Assembly (NCBI GenBank): GCA_036379295.1
Contig: DASVGY010000169.1
Location: 1-12,115, forward strand
Reading direction: 5' to 3'
From: Pseudopedobacter sp036379295
GTDB taxonomy: Bacteria; Bacteroidota; Bacteroidia; Sphingobacteriales; Sphingobacteriaceae
DNA length: 12,115 nt
The position numbers were made by a program, and so were the translations under genes. The first letter of the stretch is position 1; each line of letters starts with the position of its first letter. Shown here in pieces: positions 1 to 6,891 of the stretch. A model generated the notes under the pieces. It made no database searches. It was not told where the DNA came from and saw nothing but the letters and a program-made list of their open reading frames with translations.

Positions 1-1183
1 CTTTGATATTGCGCCTTCCGGTTAATAAAATAAATAAGGCAATAAGTGCGCCTCCCACCATTACGAGCGTCATTGGAATTGCAGAGTGGCTGTTTAATAT
101 TCCGATAGCTAAGGAAGACAAAGCGCCAACGCCTAACTGAATAGCACCCATTAAAGAAGACGCTGTTCCGGCATTTTTAGAAAATGGAGCAAGCGACAAT
201 GCCACGCCATTTGGGTTTGCAATGCCAATGCAGCACAAAAAAAGGAAGAGCATCACGGTAGTTTCATATAGTCCGAACCAGTTAAAAAATGCGCCAGCTA
301 CAAAAATAGCTGCAACAATCAATTGTGCTGATAAAGCAATTGGGATAATTTCTTCGCTTTTAAACTTTTTGAGCAATAGGTTGTTCAACTGGCTTGCGCC
401 GATAAATCCGATAGAAAGAATAGCGAAAATCCATCCGTAGGTGGTTTCGCTAACTTTGTAAATATCCATATACACCAATGGCGAGCTGGATATGTAAGCA
501 AATAACCCGGAAAAGGCAAAAGCACCCGCAAAAGTATAAGTGTAAAACTGTGGATTAATTAATACATTGCGAAAACCTTTTAAAATAGGTTTAGGTTTTA
601 AGGATAAATCCGGGTTACCTTTAAAACCCTCGGGTAAAAATAAAAATACCACCATAAGAATTATTGAGGCAATAATTGCTAAAGTGTAAAAGACGGATTG
701 CCAACCCACACTAGCCGTTAAATAGCCACCAACCGTAGGAGCAACCATGGGAGAGGCGCCCACAACAAGCATTAACAAAGCAAAAATTTTAGCATTTTCT
801 TTAACAGGGAAAAAATCGCGAACCATAGCCATTGCAGCCACTGCAGCAGCACAGCTGCCAATCGCCTGTACAAAACGTAAGGCAATTAAAGATTCAATCA
901 CTTGTGATTGTGCACAACCAATTGATGCTAAAATATAAAGCAGCAAACCAACGTATAGGGGTTTTTTTCTCCCGAATTTATCTAATAATGGTCCGTATAA
1001 AAGCTGCCCTAAAGAAATCCCGACAAAAAAACTGGCCAATGATAAAGAAACCTGATTGATATCCGTTTTTAAATCTTTGGCAATTGCCGGAAAGCCAGGC
1101 AAATACATATCAATAGAAAACGGACCTAATGTGGTTAGCGTCCCTAATATTAAAACAAGAAAGATGTGCCTTTTGCGAGTCAT
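1..1183 (-). CDS. Bcr/CflA-family MFS multidrug exporter (3' end outside window)
   Basis: Inner-membrane proton-driven exporter of the major facilitator superfamily, DHA1 Bcr/CflA branch, whose members expel bicyclomycin, chloramphenicol or other small molecules. I translated the minus strand from the ATG at 1183 and the frame stays open for 394 codons to the window edge, so only a few C-terminal residues are missing (family length about 400). Visible signatures are the N-terminal TM1 with GPFSIDMYLPGFPAIA, the MFS loop motif GPLLDKFGRKKPLY after TM2, RFVQAIGSCAA in TM4, and NPNGVALSLAPF followed by AGTASSLMGA in the C-terminal half, which is typical of Bcr. The frame passes intact through a run of seven T on the coding strand (237-243). 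A promoter-like box lies 30 bp upstream. The preceding monooxygenase gene on the same strand ends 97 bp away. The substrate cannot be told from the sequence. Confidence 0.93.
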   Translation of the reverse strand, partial: MTRKRHIFLVLILGTLTTLGPFSIDMYLPGFPAIAKDLKTDINQVSLSLASFFVGISLGQLLYGPLLDKFGRKKPLYVGLLLYILASIGCAQSQVIESLIALRFVQAIGSCAAAVAAMAMVRDFFPVKENAKIFALLMLVVGASPMVAPTVGGYLTASVGWQSVFYTLAIIASIILMVVFLFLPEGFKGNPDLSLKPKPILKGFRNVLINPQFYTYTFAGAFAFSGLFAYISSSPLVYMDIYKVSETTYGWIFAILSIGFIGASQLNNLLLKKFKSEEIIPIALSAQLIVAAIFVAGAFFNWFGLYETTVMLFLFLCCIGIANPNGVALSLAPFSKNAGTASSLMGAIQLGVGALSSLAIGILNSHSAIPMTLVMVGGALIALFILLTGRRNIK

Positions 1184-1205
1184 TAATTTTTTATACTGGT
1201 GAAAA

Positions 1206-1220
1206 CAATGTGCAAAGATG
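1206..1220 (-). promoter_or_regulatory. Candidate -7 box for the Bcr/CflA exporter gene
   Basis: On the minus strand 1220-1213 reads CATCTTTG, one mismatch from the Bacteroidota -7 consensus TAnnTTTG, and it is followed by CA. This would put transcription start near 1208 and give a leader of about 25 nt. No convincing -33 TTTG is visible at the expected distance. Weak to moderate evidence. Confidence 0.4.
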
Positions 1221-1280
1221 CATTTTTCTGCTTTTGCTAGGTATACCCGCCAGATAATTTTCAACAGTGTAAACAGTGCG

Positions 1281-2318
1281 CTAGTTTGCTTTTGCTTTTA
1301 ATGCCTCCCTCACTTTTGGCGCTATTTTTTCTCCAAATATCTCGATGGATTTCATCATTTCTTTGTGAGACGGACCCCCAACATCCATGTGGGCAGAGAA
1401 CCGGGTTAAGCCAAATAGTTCTTCGGTTTGTAGTATTTTATCTATTGCTTCATTGGCATCGCCGATAATTAAGGCGCCATCTTTACTTCTGCCATGCGTA
1501 AACTGATGCTTTTGGTAAGCCGGCCATCCTCTGGAAGCGCCAACTCTGTCCATTTGAGCGCTATAAAGTGGGTAGTAATAATCAGCAACAGCTTTGCTAT
1601 CTTCTCCAAAAAATGAGTGCATGTGAACGCCGATTTCCATTTTTTTCTCATCATGGCCGTAATGTTTGTAAACTTCGCGGTAGTATTTAAAAAGTGGTTC
1701 AAACTGTTTTGGGCTACCTCCAATAATGGCGAAAATAACTGGTAAGCCTAATCTTGCCGCCCTTTCTACAGATGATGGCGTACCACCAACGGCAATCCAA
1801 ATATTTAAATGATCGTTTACAGCCCTAGGTAAAATGCTTTGCTTATTTAAAGGCGGACGAAATTTACCGCTCCAGGTGATTGGGTTTTCTTGGTTTATTT
1901 TAAGCAATAAATCCAACTTTTCTTCAAATAGTTCGGCGTAATCATCGAGGTTTTGTCCGTACAGCGGAAAAGATTCTATAAAACTTCCTCTGCCAGCAGT
2001 TAGTTCAATTCTTCCGTTGGAGATTAAATCTGCGGTGGCAAAACTTTGGTATAATTTAACCGGGTCTGATGAGCTGAGCACAGAGACAGCACTCCCTAAT
2101 TTAATGTTTTTAGTTACAGAAGCAGCTGCCGCCAAAACAATCTCGGGCACAGAAACAACATAATCTTGGCGGTGATGTTCGCCGATGCCAAAAAAATCTA
2201 AGCCTAACTGGTCCATCAGTTTTACTTCTTCTATAATTTGTTGTAACCTTTCTTTTGCTGGCTGGATTTTTCCTGCTTCATGCTGCAAGTCGCCAAACAT
2301 CCCGATACCTAGTTCCAT
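1281..2318 (-). CDS. LLM-class flavin-dependent oxidoreductase (luciferase-like monooxygenase)
   Basis: Cytosolic TIM-barrel oxidoreductase of the bacterial luciferase-like family, which uses reduced flavin and O2 (or F420 in some branches) on small organic substrates. Seen from the ATG at 2318 (345 residues): an N-terminal beta strand MELGIGMFGDL, then GIGEHHRQDY at about 44-53, a central stretch DPVKLYQSFATADLIS (85-100), NGRIELTAGRGSF (101-113), and VGGTPSSVERAARLGLP in the middle of the barrel. The length is typical. The frame could extend 6 codons to a TTG at 2336, but that codon overlaps the likely -7 box (2334-2341), so the ATG is preferred. The gene stands alone behind its own promoter and a palindrome. 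The next gene on the same strand, 97 bp on, encodes an exporter, and a shared detoxification role is possible but unproven. The substrate is unknown. Confidence 0.9.
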   Translation of the reverse strand: MELGIGMFGDLQHEAGKIQPAKERLQQIIEEVKLMDQLGLDFFGIGEHHRQDYVVSVPEIVLAAAASVTKNIKLGSAVSVLSSSDPVKLYQSFATADLISNGRIELTAGRGSFIESFPLYGQNLDDYAELFEEKLDLLLKINQENPITWSGKFRPPLNKQSILPRAVNDHLNIWIAVGGTPSSVERAARLGLPVIFAIIGGSPKQFEPLFKYYREVYKHYGHDEKKMEIGVHMHSFFGEDSKAVADYYYPLYSAQMDRVGASRGWPAYQKHQFTHGRSKDGALIIGDANEAIDKILQTEELFGLTRFSAHMDVGGPSHKEMMKSIEIFGEKIAPKVREALKAKAN

Positions 2319-2333
2319 AATTAAATTTTGATA

Positions 2334-2341
2334 CAAATATA
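2334..2341 (-). promoter_or_regulatory. -7 promoter box of the LLM oxidoreductase gene
   Basis: Minus-strand TATATTTG is a perfect match to the Bacteroidota -7 consensus TAnnTTTG. Transcription would start near 2329, 11 nt before the ATG at 2318. This argues against the upstream TTG start at 2336. No TTTG is seen at -33, which would fit a regulated promoter. Confidence 0.6.
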
Positions 2342-2342
2342 A

Positions 2343-2358
2343 AGATGTTTAAACATCT
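2343..2358. promoter_or_regulatory. Perfect 16-bp palindrome, candidate operator
   Basis: AGATGTTTAAACATCT is its own reverse complement. It lies directly upstream of the -7 box of the LLM oxidoreductase gene, in the -15 to -30 region where a repressor would block RNA polymerase. Its size and symmetry suit a dimeric winged-helix or TetR-type regulator. No such regulator is encoded in the window, so the binding protein is unknown. Confidence 0.45.
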
Positions 2359-2398
2359 ATTTTTAATATTAGCGTAAAATTACATAAAGCCTTGCGCT

Positions 2399-2432
2399 AA
2401 AAACAAAAAAGCCATCCCGGAAGAGGGATGGC
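2399..2432 (-). terminator. Rho-independent terminator of the lipoprotein gene
   Basis: The 8-bp stem GCCATCCC (2411-2418) pairs with GGGATGGC (2425-2432) around a 6-nt loop. On the minus strand the hairpin is followed by a T-rich tract (2410 downwards, six T, a G, then more T). It sits 22 nt beyond the stop codon of the lipoprotein gene and isolates the downstream LLM promoter. Confidence 0.85.
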
Positions 2433-2454
2433 TCAAAATGTTTGATGAACCCTG

Positions 2455-2829
2455 TTATCGGGTACAGTTTGCGGTCCAAACGGCGCCATCTTTAGTAAAC
2501 GCAATTTTTAGTGTGCTCGCATTAATTCTAATGTATTTTGATTCGGTTGAGCCTACAGAAACTGCCGTGTTTGCGTCCTTTTCAAACTCGACACCATTTA
2601 AATCAGGTATTCCGTCAGAAAATTTGAAATTGTAATTGTTACCTGCTTTTATCACGGTAACGTTTCCGTTCTCTATTGTTTTTGAATCACCGTCTTTATT
2701 GTAGCTGATATTGCCTTTATAGGTTCCTACAAATAAATCGTTGTTAGCGGGGTCGTCATCTTTACTACAAGCAGAAAATACTGCAGCCACCATAAACAGA
2801 CCTAGTGTGAATTTTAATAACTTTTTCAT
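2455..2829 (-). CDS. Small Bacteroidota lipoprotein, probably surface-exposed
   Basis: Protein of 124 residues with no recognised family. It has a type II signal peptide: MKK, a hydrophobic core at about 7-17, and lipobox FSAC with the lipidated cysteine at position 21. The mature N-terminus continues S-K-D-D-D, which resembles the lipoprotein export signal (Ser followed by acidic residues) that in Bacteroidota sends lipoproteins to the cell surface; surface placement is therefore an inference from a known rule. The remaining 100 residues alternate short polar and hydrophobic segments (for example FVGTYKGNISY, YNFKFSDG, YIRINASTLKIAFT), consistent with a small all-beta, lipocalin-like fold. 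A second cysteine lies three residues from the C-terminus (C122). It is monocistronic, with a strong terminator. Function unknown. Confidence 0.85.
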   Translation of the reverse strand: MKKLLKFTLGLFMVAAVFSACSKDDDPANNDLFVGTYKGNISYNKDGDSKTIENGNVTVIKAGNNYNFKFSDGIPDLNGVEFEKDANTAVSVGSTESKYIRINASTLKIAFTKDGAVWTANCTR

Positions 2830-3134
2830 TTTTTTTGTTTTTTAATGTTAGATAATTTGTTGAGGAGGAGTTTGCAATTAGCGTTCCAATTTGCGAATGG
2901 TATTGCTGCTGATGGATAAATCAACAATAAATTTAGCATATAAGGTTTTGGTTATCAGTTGTGTTGTGCCAGATAGTTGTTTATCAGAAATTACCTGACG
3001 ATTCAACATTTTAACAAGATAATAACCATAAAACTCTACAATTGATTTTGAGCTATTGATGTGGCTTTAAATTGATTGCTTCGGCTTAGGTTTTGTTGTA
3101 AGTAACCAGATTTAATTGAACGCCAATCAAAAAA
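2830..3134. other. 305-bp intergenic region between divergent lipoprotein and vsr genes
   Basis: The region must hold the promoters of both divergent genes, but no perfect TAnnTTTG box is present in either direction. The nearest plus-strand match is TAGGTTTTG at about 3088, one base too long. A loose inverted repeat is visible (GGTTAT at about 2948 and ATAACC at about 3023), but the loop is too long for a terminator. Only very short open frames occur, and none has a recognisable product or clear start signal. I see no RNA gene. Confidence 0.4.
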
Positions 3135-3641
3135 ATGAGTTCTAAATTGTATAAAGACCCTTACGAGATTATTAAGGTTCCTCGTTTTGAAGAGTCGGAA
3201 GGATTTTATACCACCAAAAAGAGGAGCGAAACCATGAGTAAGATACGGGCTAAAAATAGCAAGCCCGAACTACTTTTTAGAAAAGCTTTATGGCGAGCGC
3301 ACATCCGCTACCGCACCCATATAAAATCTTTGCCCGGTACTCCTGATATTGCAATTAAGAAATATAAATTGGCACTTTTTATTGACGGAAGTTTTTGGCA
3401 TGGTTACCAATGGGACAAAAGAAAAAACGAGCTTAAAACAAACCGCGGTTTTTGGATTCCTAAAATTGAGCGTAATATGCAACGCGACCAAAAAAACCGG
3501 CTGCTTTTAGAAAACGCCGGTTATACAGTAATGCGCTTTTGGGAGCATGAAATCCAACATAACTTAGAAGCTTGCATCAACCAAGTTAAACTTTATATCG
3601 AAACAGCAAAAGCAATGAAAATCCCAATCTCTGGGCATTAA
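3135..3641 (+). CDS. vsr: Vsr-type very-short-patch repair endonuclease lacking the zinc site
   Basis: Sequence-specific nicking endonuclease family that cuts beside T:G mismatches formed by deamination of 5-methylcytosine. The 168-residue protein shows the family order: RSETMSKIRAKNSKPEL (30-46), RYRTH, LPGTPDIAI (66-74), DGSFWHG (84-90), FWIPKIERN (106-114) and a C-terminal WEHE (136-139). Residues matching E. coli Vsr E25, D51 and H69 are E45, D71 and H89, so the catalytic set is kept, as are aromatic residues of the DNA wedge (F87, W88, W107). The four zinc ligands C66, H71, C73 and C117 correspond to S86, Y91, W93 and H138, so the structural zinc site is gone as a set. An N-terminal extension of about 20-25 residues precedes the domain. 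No cytosine methyltransferase lies in the window. Start ATG 3135; the internal ATG at codon 34 would cut into the domain. Confidence 0.88.
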   Translation: MSSKLYKDPYEIIKVPRFEESEGFYTTKKRSETMSKIRAKNSKPELLFRKALWRAHIRYRTHIKSLPGTPDIAIKKYKLALFIDGSFWHGYQWDKRKNELKTNRGFWIPKIERNMQRDQKNRLLLENAGYTVMRFWEHEIQHNLEACINQVKLYIETAKAMKIPISGH

Positions 3642-3735
3642 GAAAATGAAAAATGATTGATTGAGTGATAGGGTATAGATTGAATGAATTGCTCACTAAG
3701 TGATACAAAACCTCCACTCGGTCAATCCTCCAGAA

Positions 3736-5535
3736 TCAATTAACTGCCGCCAAACCGTTTTTTATCTCCATTAATTTTAGTTCAAACTCTTTTAAACTAT
3801 TCTCAAAATCGGCTTTTGAAATGCTGTTCATCTTCAAAAAATTAGACGCTAAATCTTTATAATAATTAATTCCGTTTTGCAGTTGAGCTACAAAGTTGTT
3901 AAGGCTCTTTTCTTTTTTTGCGTTCATTATTTGCAAGTTGGCTTCAATATCTTTTCGTAAATAATCGATGTATAATTTTAGCTCATTAATAAATATATGA
4001 GGTCTTTTAACGCCTTCTAGCAAGTTGATTTTGCCGTAAACATGGTTAACCATTTGCTCTAAACTGTAGGGGCCTTTAAAAAATGCAATATTTGGTCCGG
4101 GGCAAATCGCGACAGCTTTATTCTCTTTCGGCATTAGCATATTGTTTTTTGCGTAATAAGAATTCACTAATCCTTCGCACAAACAAATTTTTTCGGTAAT
4201 GGCCTCAAATTTTTGCTGATAAACATCATTGGGTAATTCTTCTGCTTTAAGCTCTTTAATTTTTAAACTTTGGTATTTTCTGGAAGCGGTACAAATGGGT
4301 TGCTTGGTAAACTCGGTGTTTGAAACCAAAAACTTTTTGGTGCAGGGACTGCCCGGCTTGTCCTCTGCAATGCGTTTTAAACGTTGTTTTTCTGCGCCAC
4401 TTTTCTTAAAATTATTAAACGGAATACCCAAAGGAGATGACCCGCTGATGTAGAAATCATCCTCCGTTGCAAGCGCTAAATCTTGCAAAGTTTCATCATC
4501 AACGGCGGTAACTTCGGGTACTAATAAAAACGGACTTCCCCAACCGGTTGCATCCATCTGGTAGTAATTCATCAAAAACTGGTTTTCATCTGCGGTTCCA
4601 ATTCCGCCTTGTACACCTATTTTGAGTGCCGGTGCTGTTATAATCTGGATATTTTTAAGCGCCAAAGCTTTCTGGTATAAATCAAAAAGCTCCAAGGTCA
4701 TTTCTGCTCGTTTTTGTTTAAACTCTTCTAAAATAGGACCCAATAAAAATCCTTCCGTAGCAAAAGCATGTCCGCCGCAGTTTAAGCCAGATTCTACCCT
4801 AAACTCCGAAATCCAAATGCCCTTTTTCGCTAAAAATTTGGCTTGTATAAAAGCGGATCTAAAATCACTAACCTTTAAAATCACCTTCTTTTTTAACTGC
4901 TGATTTTCATCAGGCAAAAAATCCGAGAAATTATCTAAATAACTATATAAACGAGGGTTCATCCCTGCAGAAAGTACAACCGAAGAACTTAATTTACTAT
5001 TTGCAAATCCTCGCAAAGCAGCCAAAGCATCACTGTAAATTTCTTCTTTTATCTCGCCGTTGGCGTCAACATTCATTTTGTCAACTTTCGCCATAATATT
5101 TACGTCAATTTCGCCTTTGCAAATTGAGTTTTTAAGCGAATCTTGCATTTGCAGCTGCTTTAACTCGTCGGTTTCGGCCAGCATTTGCCGGTATTTTTGA
5201 AACAGCGGACTTTCTTTAGGTAAAAGCTTAAAGTAAGTGTGTAGCTTACTTCCCTCGCCAAATCCGGATTGTTTAACAGCGCTAAATTCATCATCTACAA
5301 TATCTTGCATCATATTTAAGTAAGCAGTAATTCTTTTCGCTCTTGAATCTTCCTCTGTTTTTTTTATTTCCTGATAGGGTTTGCCTATCTTATCAAAATA
5401 AAAAGCTCTAATACGTTCAATGGCAATATCATCAACTATTGAAGCAACGGACGAAATACCATAAGGCGCTACTTTTATTGGCGTATCAATGGTGTATCCT
5501 AAGCCCAATACTGGAATATGGAAAGTGTGGCTCAT
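3736..5535 (-). CDS. Large protein with nitronate-monooxygenase-like FMN barrel and Cys-bearing C-terminus
   Basis: A 599-residue protein I cannot name. Three segments, in order, resemble the FMN TIM barrel of nitronate monooxygenases and PfaD enoyl reductases: TPIKVAPYGISS near residue 18 (compare a first strand ending in APM), SGLNCGGHAF (249-258, compare EAGGHxG with the catalytic His, here H256), and GVQGGIGTADE (307-317) followed by MDATGWGSPFLLVPE (327-341), like the phosphate-binding GGI and GADGVxxGTRFLxTxE motifs. The barrel carries a long insertion between the first and second segments. After it come cysteines at 398, 415, 451, 453 and 478, a possible iron-sulfur or metal site, and a Lys-rich, probably helical C-terminus (from about 510). 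There is no signal peptide or membrane segment. The gene is divergent from the FixL-like kinase across 138 bp with a CRP/FNR-like box, so it is probably oxygen-regulated. Assignment to the barrel family is by eye. Confidence 0.8.
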   Translation of the reverse strand: MSHTFHIPVLGLGYTIDTPIKVAPYGISSVASIVDDIAIERIRAFYFDKIGKPYQEIKKTEEDSRAKRITAYLNMMQDIVDDEFSAVKQSGFGEGSKLHTYFKLLPKESPLFQKYRQMLAETDELKQLQMQDSLKNSICKGEIDVNIMAKVDKMNVDANGEIKEEIYSDALAALRGFANSKLSSSVVLSAGMNPRLYSYLDNFSDFLPDENQQLKKKVILKVSDFRSAFIQAKFLAKKGIWISEFRVESGLNCGGHAFATEGFLLGPILEEFKQKRAEMTLELFDLYQKALALKNIQIITAPALKIGVQGGIGTADENQFLMNYYQMDATGWGSPFLLVPEVTAVDDETLQDLALATEDDFYISGSSPLGIPFNNFKKSGAEKQRLKRIAEDKPGSPCTKKFLVSNTEFTKQPICTASRKYQSLKIKELKAEELPNDVYQQKFEAITEKICLCEGLVNSYYAKNNMLMPKENKAVAICPGPNIAFFKGPYSLEQMVNHVYGKINLLEGVKRPHIFINELKLYIDYLRKDIEANLQIMNAKKEKSLNNFVAQLQNGINYYKDLASNFLKMNSISKADFENSLKEFELKLMEIKNGLAAVN

Positions 5536-5580
5536 TTGTTTTTTTTGTTACGAATAAAGCAGTTTTTATGCTTTTAAAAT

Positions 5581-5594
5581 ATGACGAACATCAT
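5581..5594. promoter_or_regulatory. CRP/FNR-like box in the divergent promoter region
   Basis: ATGACGAACATCAT has inverted halves ATGA/TCAT and the TGA-N6-TCA spacing of FNR/FixK sites. It lies 80 bp before the kinase start and 46 bp before the flavoenzyme start. A weak -7-like TAATTGG (5618) begins 30.5 bp from the box centre in the kinase direction. The receiver-CRP fusion encoded at 6892 is the obvious candidate binder. No perfect -7 box was found in either direction. Confidence 0.4.
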
Positions 5595-5673
5595 TTCAAG
5601 AATTGGTCTCCGTCAGCTAATTGGCATATTTACTTTAAGGTTATTAGCTTAAATTCTTTTAATTTTATCCCGT

Positions 5674-6858
5674 ATGGAAAAACAGGCTTTATTGAATGCC
5701 ATTATTGAAAACGCAATCGACGGAATAATTACGATAGACCATCGTGGAATAATTGAAACCATTAATCCGTCGGCTTGTAAACTTTTTGGGTATGAAGCTG
5801 AGGAAGTAAAAGGCAAAAACGTATCGTACTTAATGCCAGAACCCGATAAATCTAAACACGATGGCTATTTGGAACGCTACCAGAAAACTAGGGAAGCACA
5901 TATTATTGGTACAGGCAGAGAAGTAAAAGGACTTAAAAAAAGCGGAGAGGTTTTTCCGTTTAGATTAGCGGTGAGCGAGGTACAGTTTGATGGCAGAATT
6001 ATTTATACTGGTTTTGTACATGATTTAACCCGACAAAAAGACGCAGAAGAGCAACTTTTGGTTTATACCAACAAATTGGAAGTGCTGGTTGAAGACCGTA
6101 CAGAAGAGCTGCAGTTTTTGATTAAGCAAATTCAACAGGCAAAAGAAGAAGTGAGTATCTCACTAGAGAAAGAGCGGGAGTTAAACCAGCTTAAAAGTAG
6201 GTTTGTTTCTATGGCATCGCATGAGTTTCGTACGCCTTTAAGCTCTATCCAGCTTTCTGCATCGTTAATTGATAAATACACACAAGAGTATGCAAACCCA
6301 AATGTGGTAAAGCATGTAAATAAAATTAAAAATGCAGTTGGCAATTTGACCACCATTTTAAACGATTTTTTATCTTTAGAAAAATTAGAAACGGGTATTG
6401 TAGAGCCACACCCCGAAGAAGTGGATTTGGTGCAATTTTCTGAAGAGATTACAGAGGAAATGCAAATGGTGGCCAAACAGAATCAAAGCATTATTTACCA
6501 GCACACAGGTACTAAGCGTTTGGTTAAAACCGATGTTAACTTGCTAAAAAACTGCATTATTAACCTGATAGCCAACGCGATAAAATATTCTGGCGAAAAT
6601 ACTTTTATAGAATTTAATACAGAAATTACCAATGCCAATTTTTATGTTACCATTAAAGATAACGGCATTGGCATCCCAAACACAGAACAAAAACATCTTT
6701 TTGAAGCTTTTTTTAGAGCGCATAATACAGGAAGTATCCCCGGAACCGGTTTAGGTTTAAACATTGTGGATAGGTATATTAAGTTGATGTTTGGCCGGAT
6801 TGAATTTAAAAGTGAGGAAAACAAGGGAACCACTTTTACACTAATTTTTAATCTTTAG
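5674..6858 (+). CDS. FixL-like heme-PAS oxygen-sensing histidine kinase
   Basis: Soluble cytoplasmic sensor kinase, 394 residues, with no membrane segment. Residues 1-125 form one PAS domain very like the heme PAS of FixL. Aligned by eye to Bradyrhizobium FixL, the heme-ligand His200 is H62 (in KHDGYLERY), Arg206 is R68, Ile215 is I77, the distal Arg220 is R82, Leu236 is L98 and Ile238 is V100, so every pocket residue checked is kept or conservatively changed. A coiled-coil linker (about 122-175) leads to HisKA with phospho-acceptor H183 in SHEFRTP, N box N297/N301 in NLIANAIKYS, G1 DNGIGIP (329-335) and G2 GTGLGL (357-362). It probably autophosphorylates when O2 is low and passes phosphate to the response regulator 33 bp downstream. 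Heme binding is inferred from the residues and not shown. Confidence 0.9.
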   Translation: MEKQALLNAIIENAIDGIITIDHRGIIETINPSACKLFGYEAEEVKGKNVSYLMPEPDKSKHDGYLERYQKTREAHIIGTGREVKGLKKSGEVFPFRLAVSEVQFDGRIIYTGFVHDLTRQKDAEEQLLVYTNKLEVLVEDRTEELQFLIKQIQQAKEEVSISLEKERELNQLKSRFVSMASHEFRTPLSSIQLSASLIDKYTQEYANPNVVKHVNKIKNAVGNLTTILNDFLSLEKLETGIVEPHPEEVDLVQFSEEITEEMQMVAKQNQSIIYQHTGTKRLVKTDVNLLKNCIINLIANAIKYSGENTFIEFNTEITNANFYVTIKDNGIGIPNTEQKHLFEAFFRAHNTGSIPGTGLGLNIVDRYIKLMFGRIEFKSEENKGTTFTLIFNL

Positions 6859-6891
6859 TTTTAGAAAAACATTTTGTAAAACAGATAGCGC

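Noticed and set aside
237..243. Possible frameshift in the Bcr/CflA gene at a run of seven A
   Set aside because: Counting the run exactly and translating through it gives an uninterrupted frame with correct family motifs on both sides (MLFLFLCC then NPNGVALSLAPF).
222..1059. Open frames on the plus strand (222-440, 747-938, 832-1059)
   Set aside because: They lie antisense within the exporter gene, which has strong family motifs; their translations show no recognisable features.
2319..2336. TTG start at 2336 for the LLM oxidoreductase
   Set aside because: It overlaps the predicted -7 promoter box, and the family normally begins at the MELGIG-type strand encoded from the ATG at 2318.
5439..5708. 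89-codon plus-strand open frame bridging the divergent intergenic region
   Set aside because: It overlaps the start of the flavoenzyme gene antisense and the kinase gene out of frame, with no family resemblance.
5899..5901. His76 (in EAHIIGTGR) as the heme ligand of the kinase
   Set aside because: Only the H62 register reproduces the FixL spacing to Arg206, Ile215, Arg220, Leu236 and Ile238; H76 matches the position just before Ile215.
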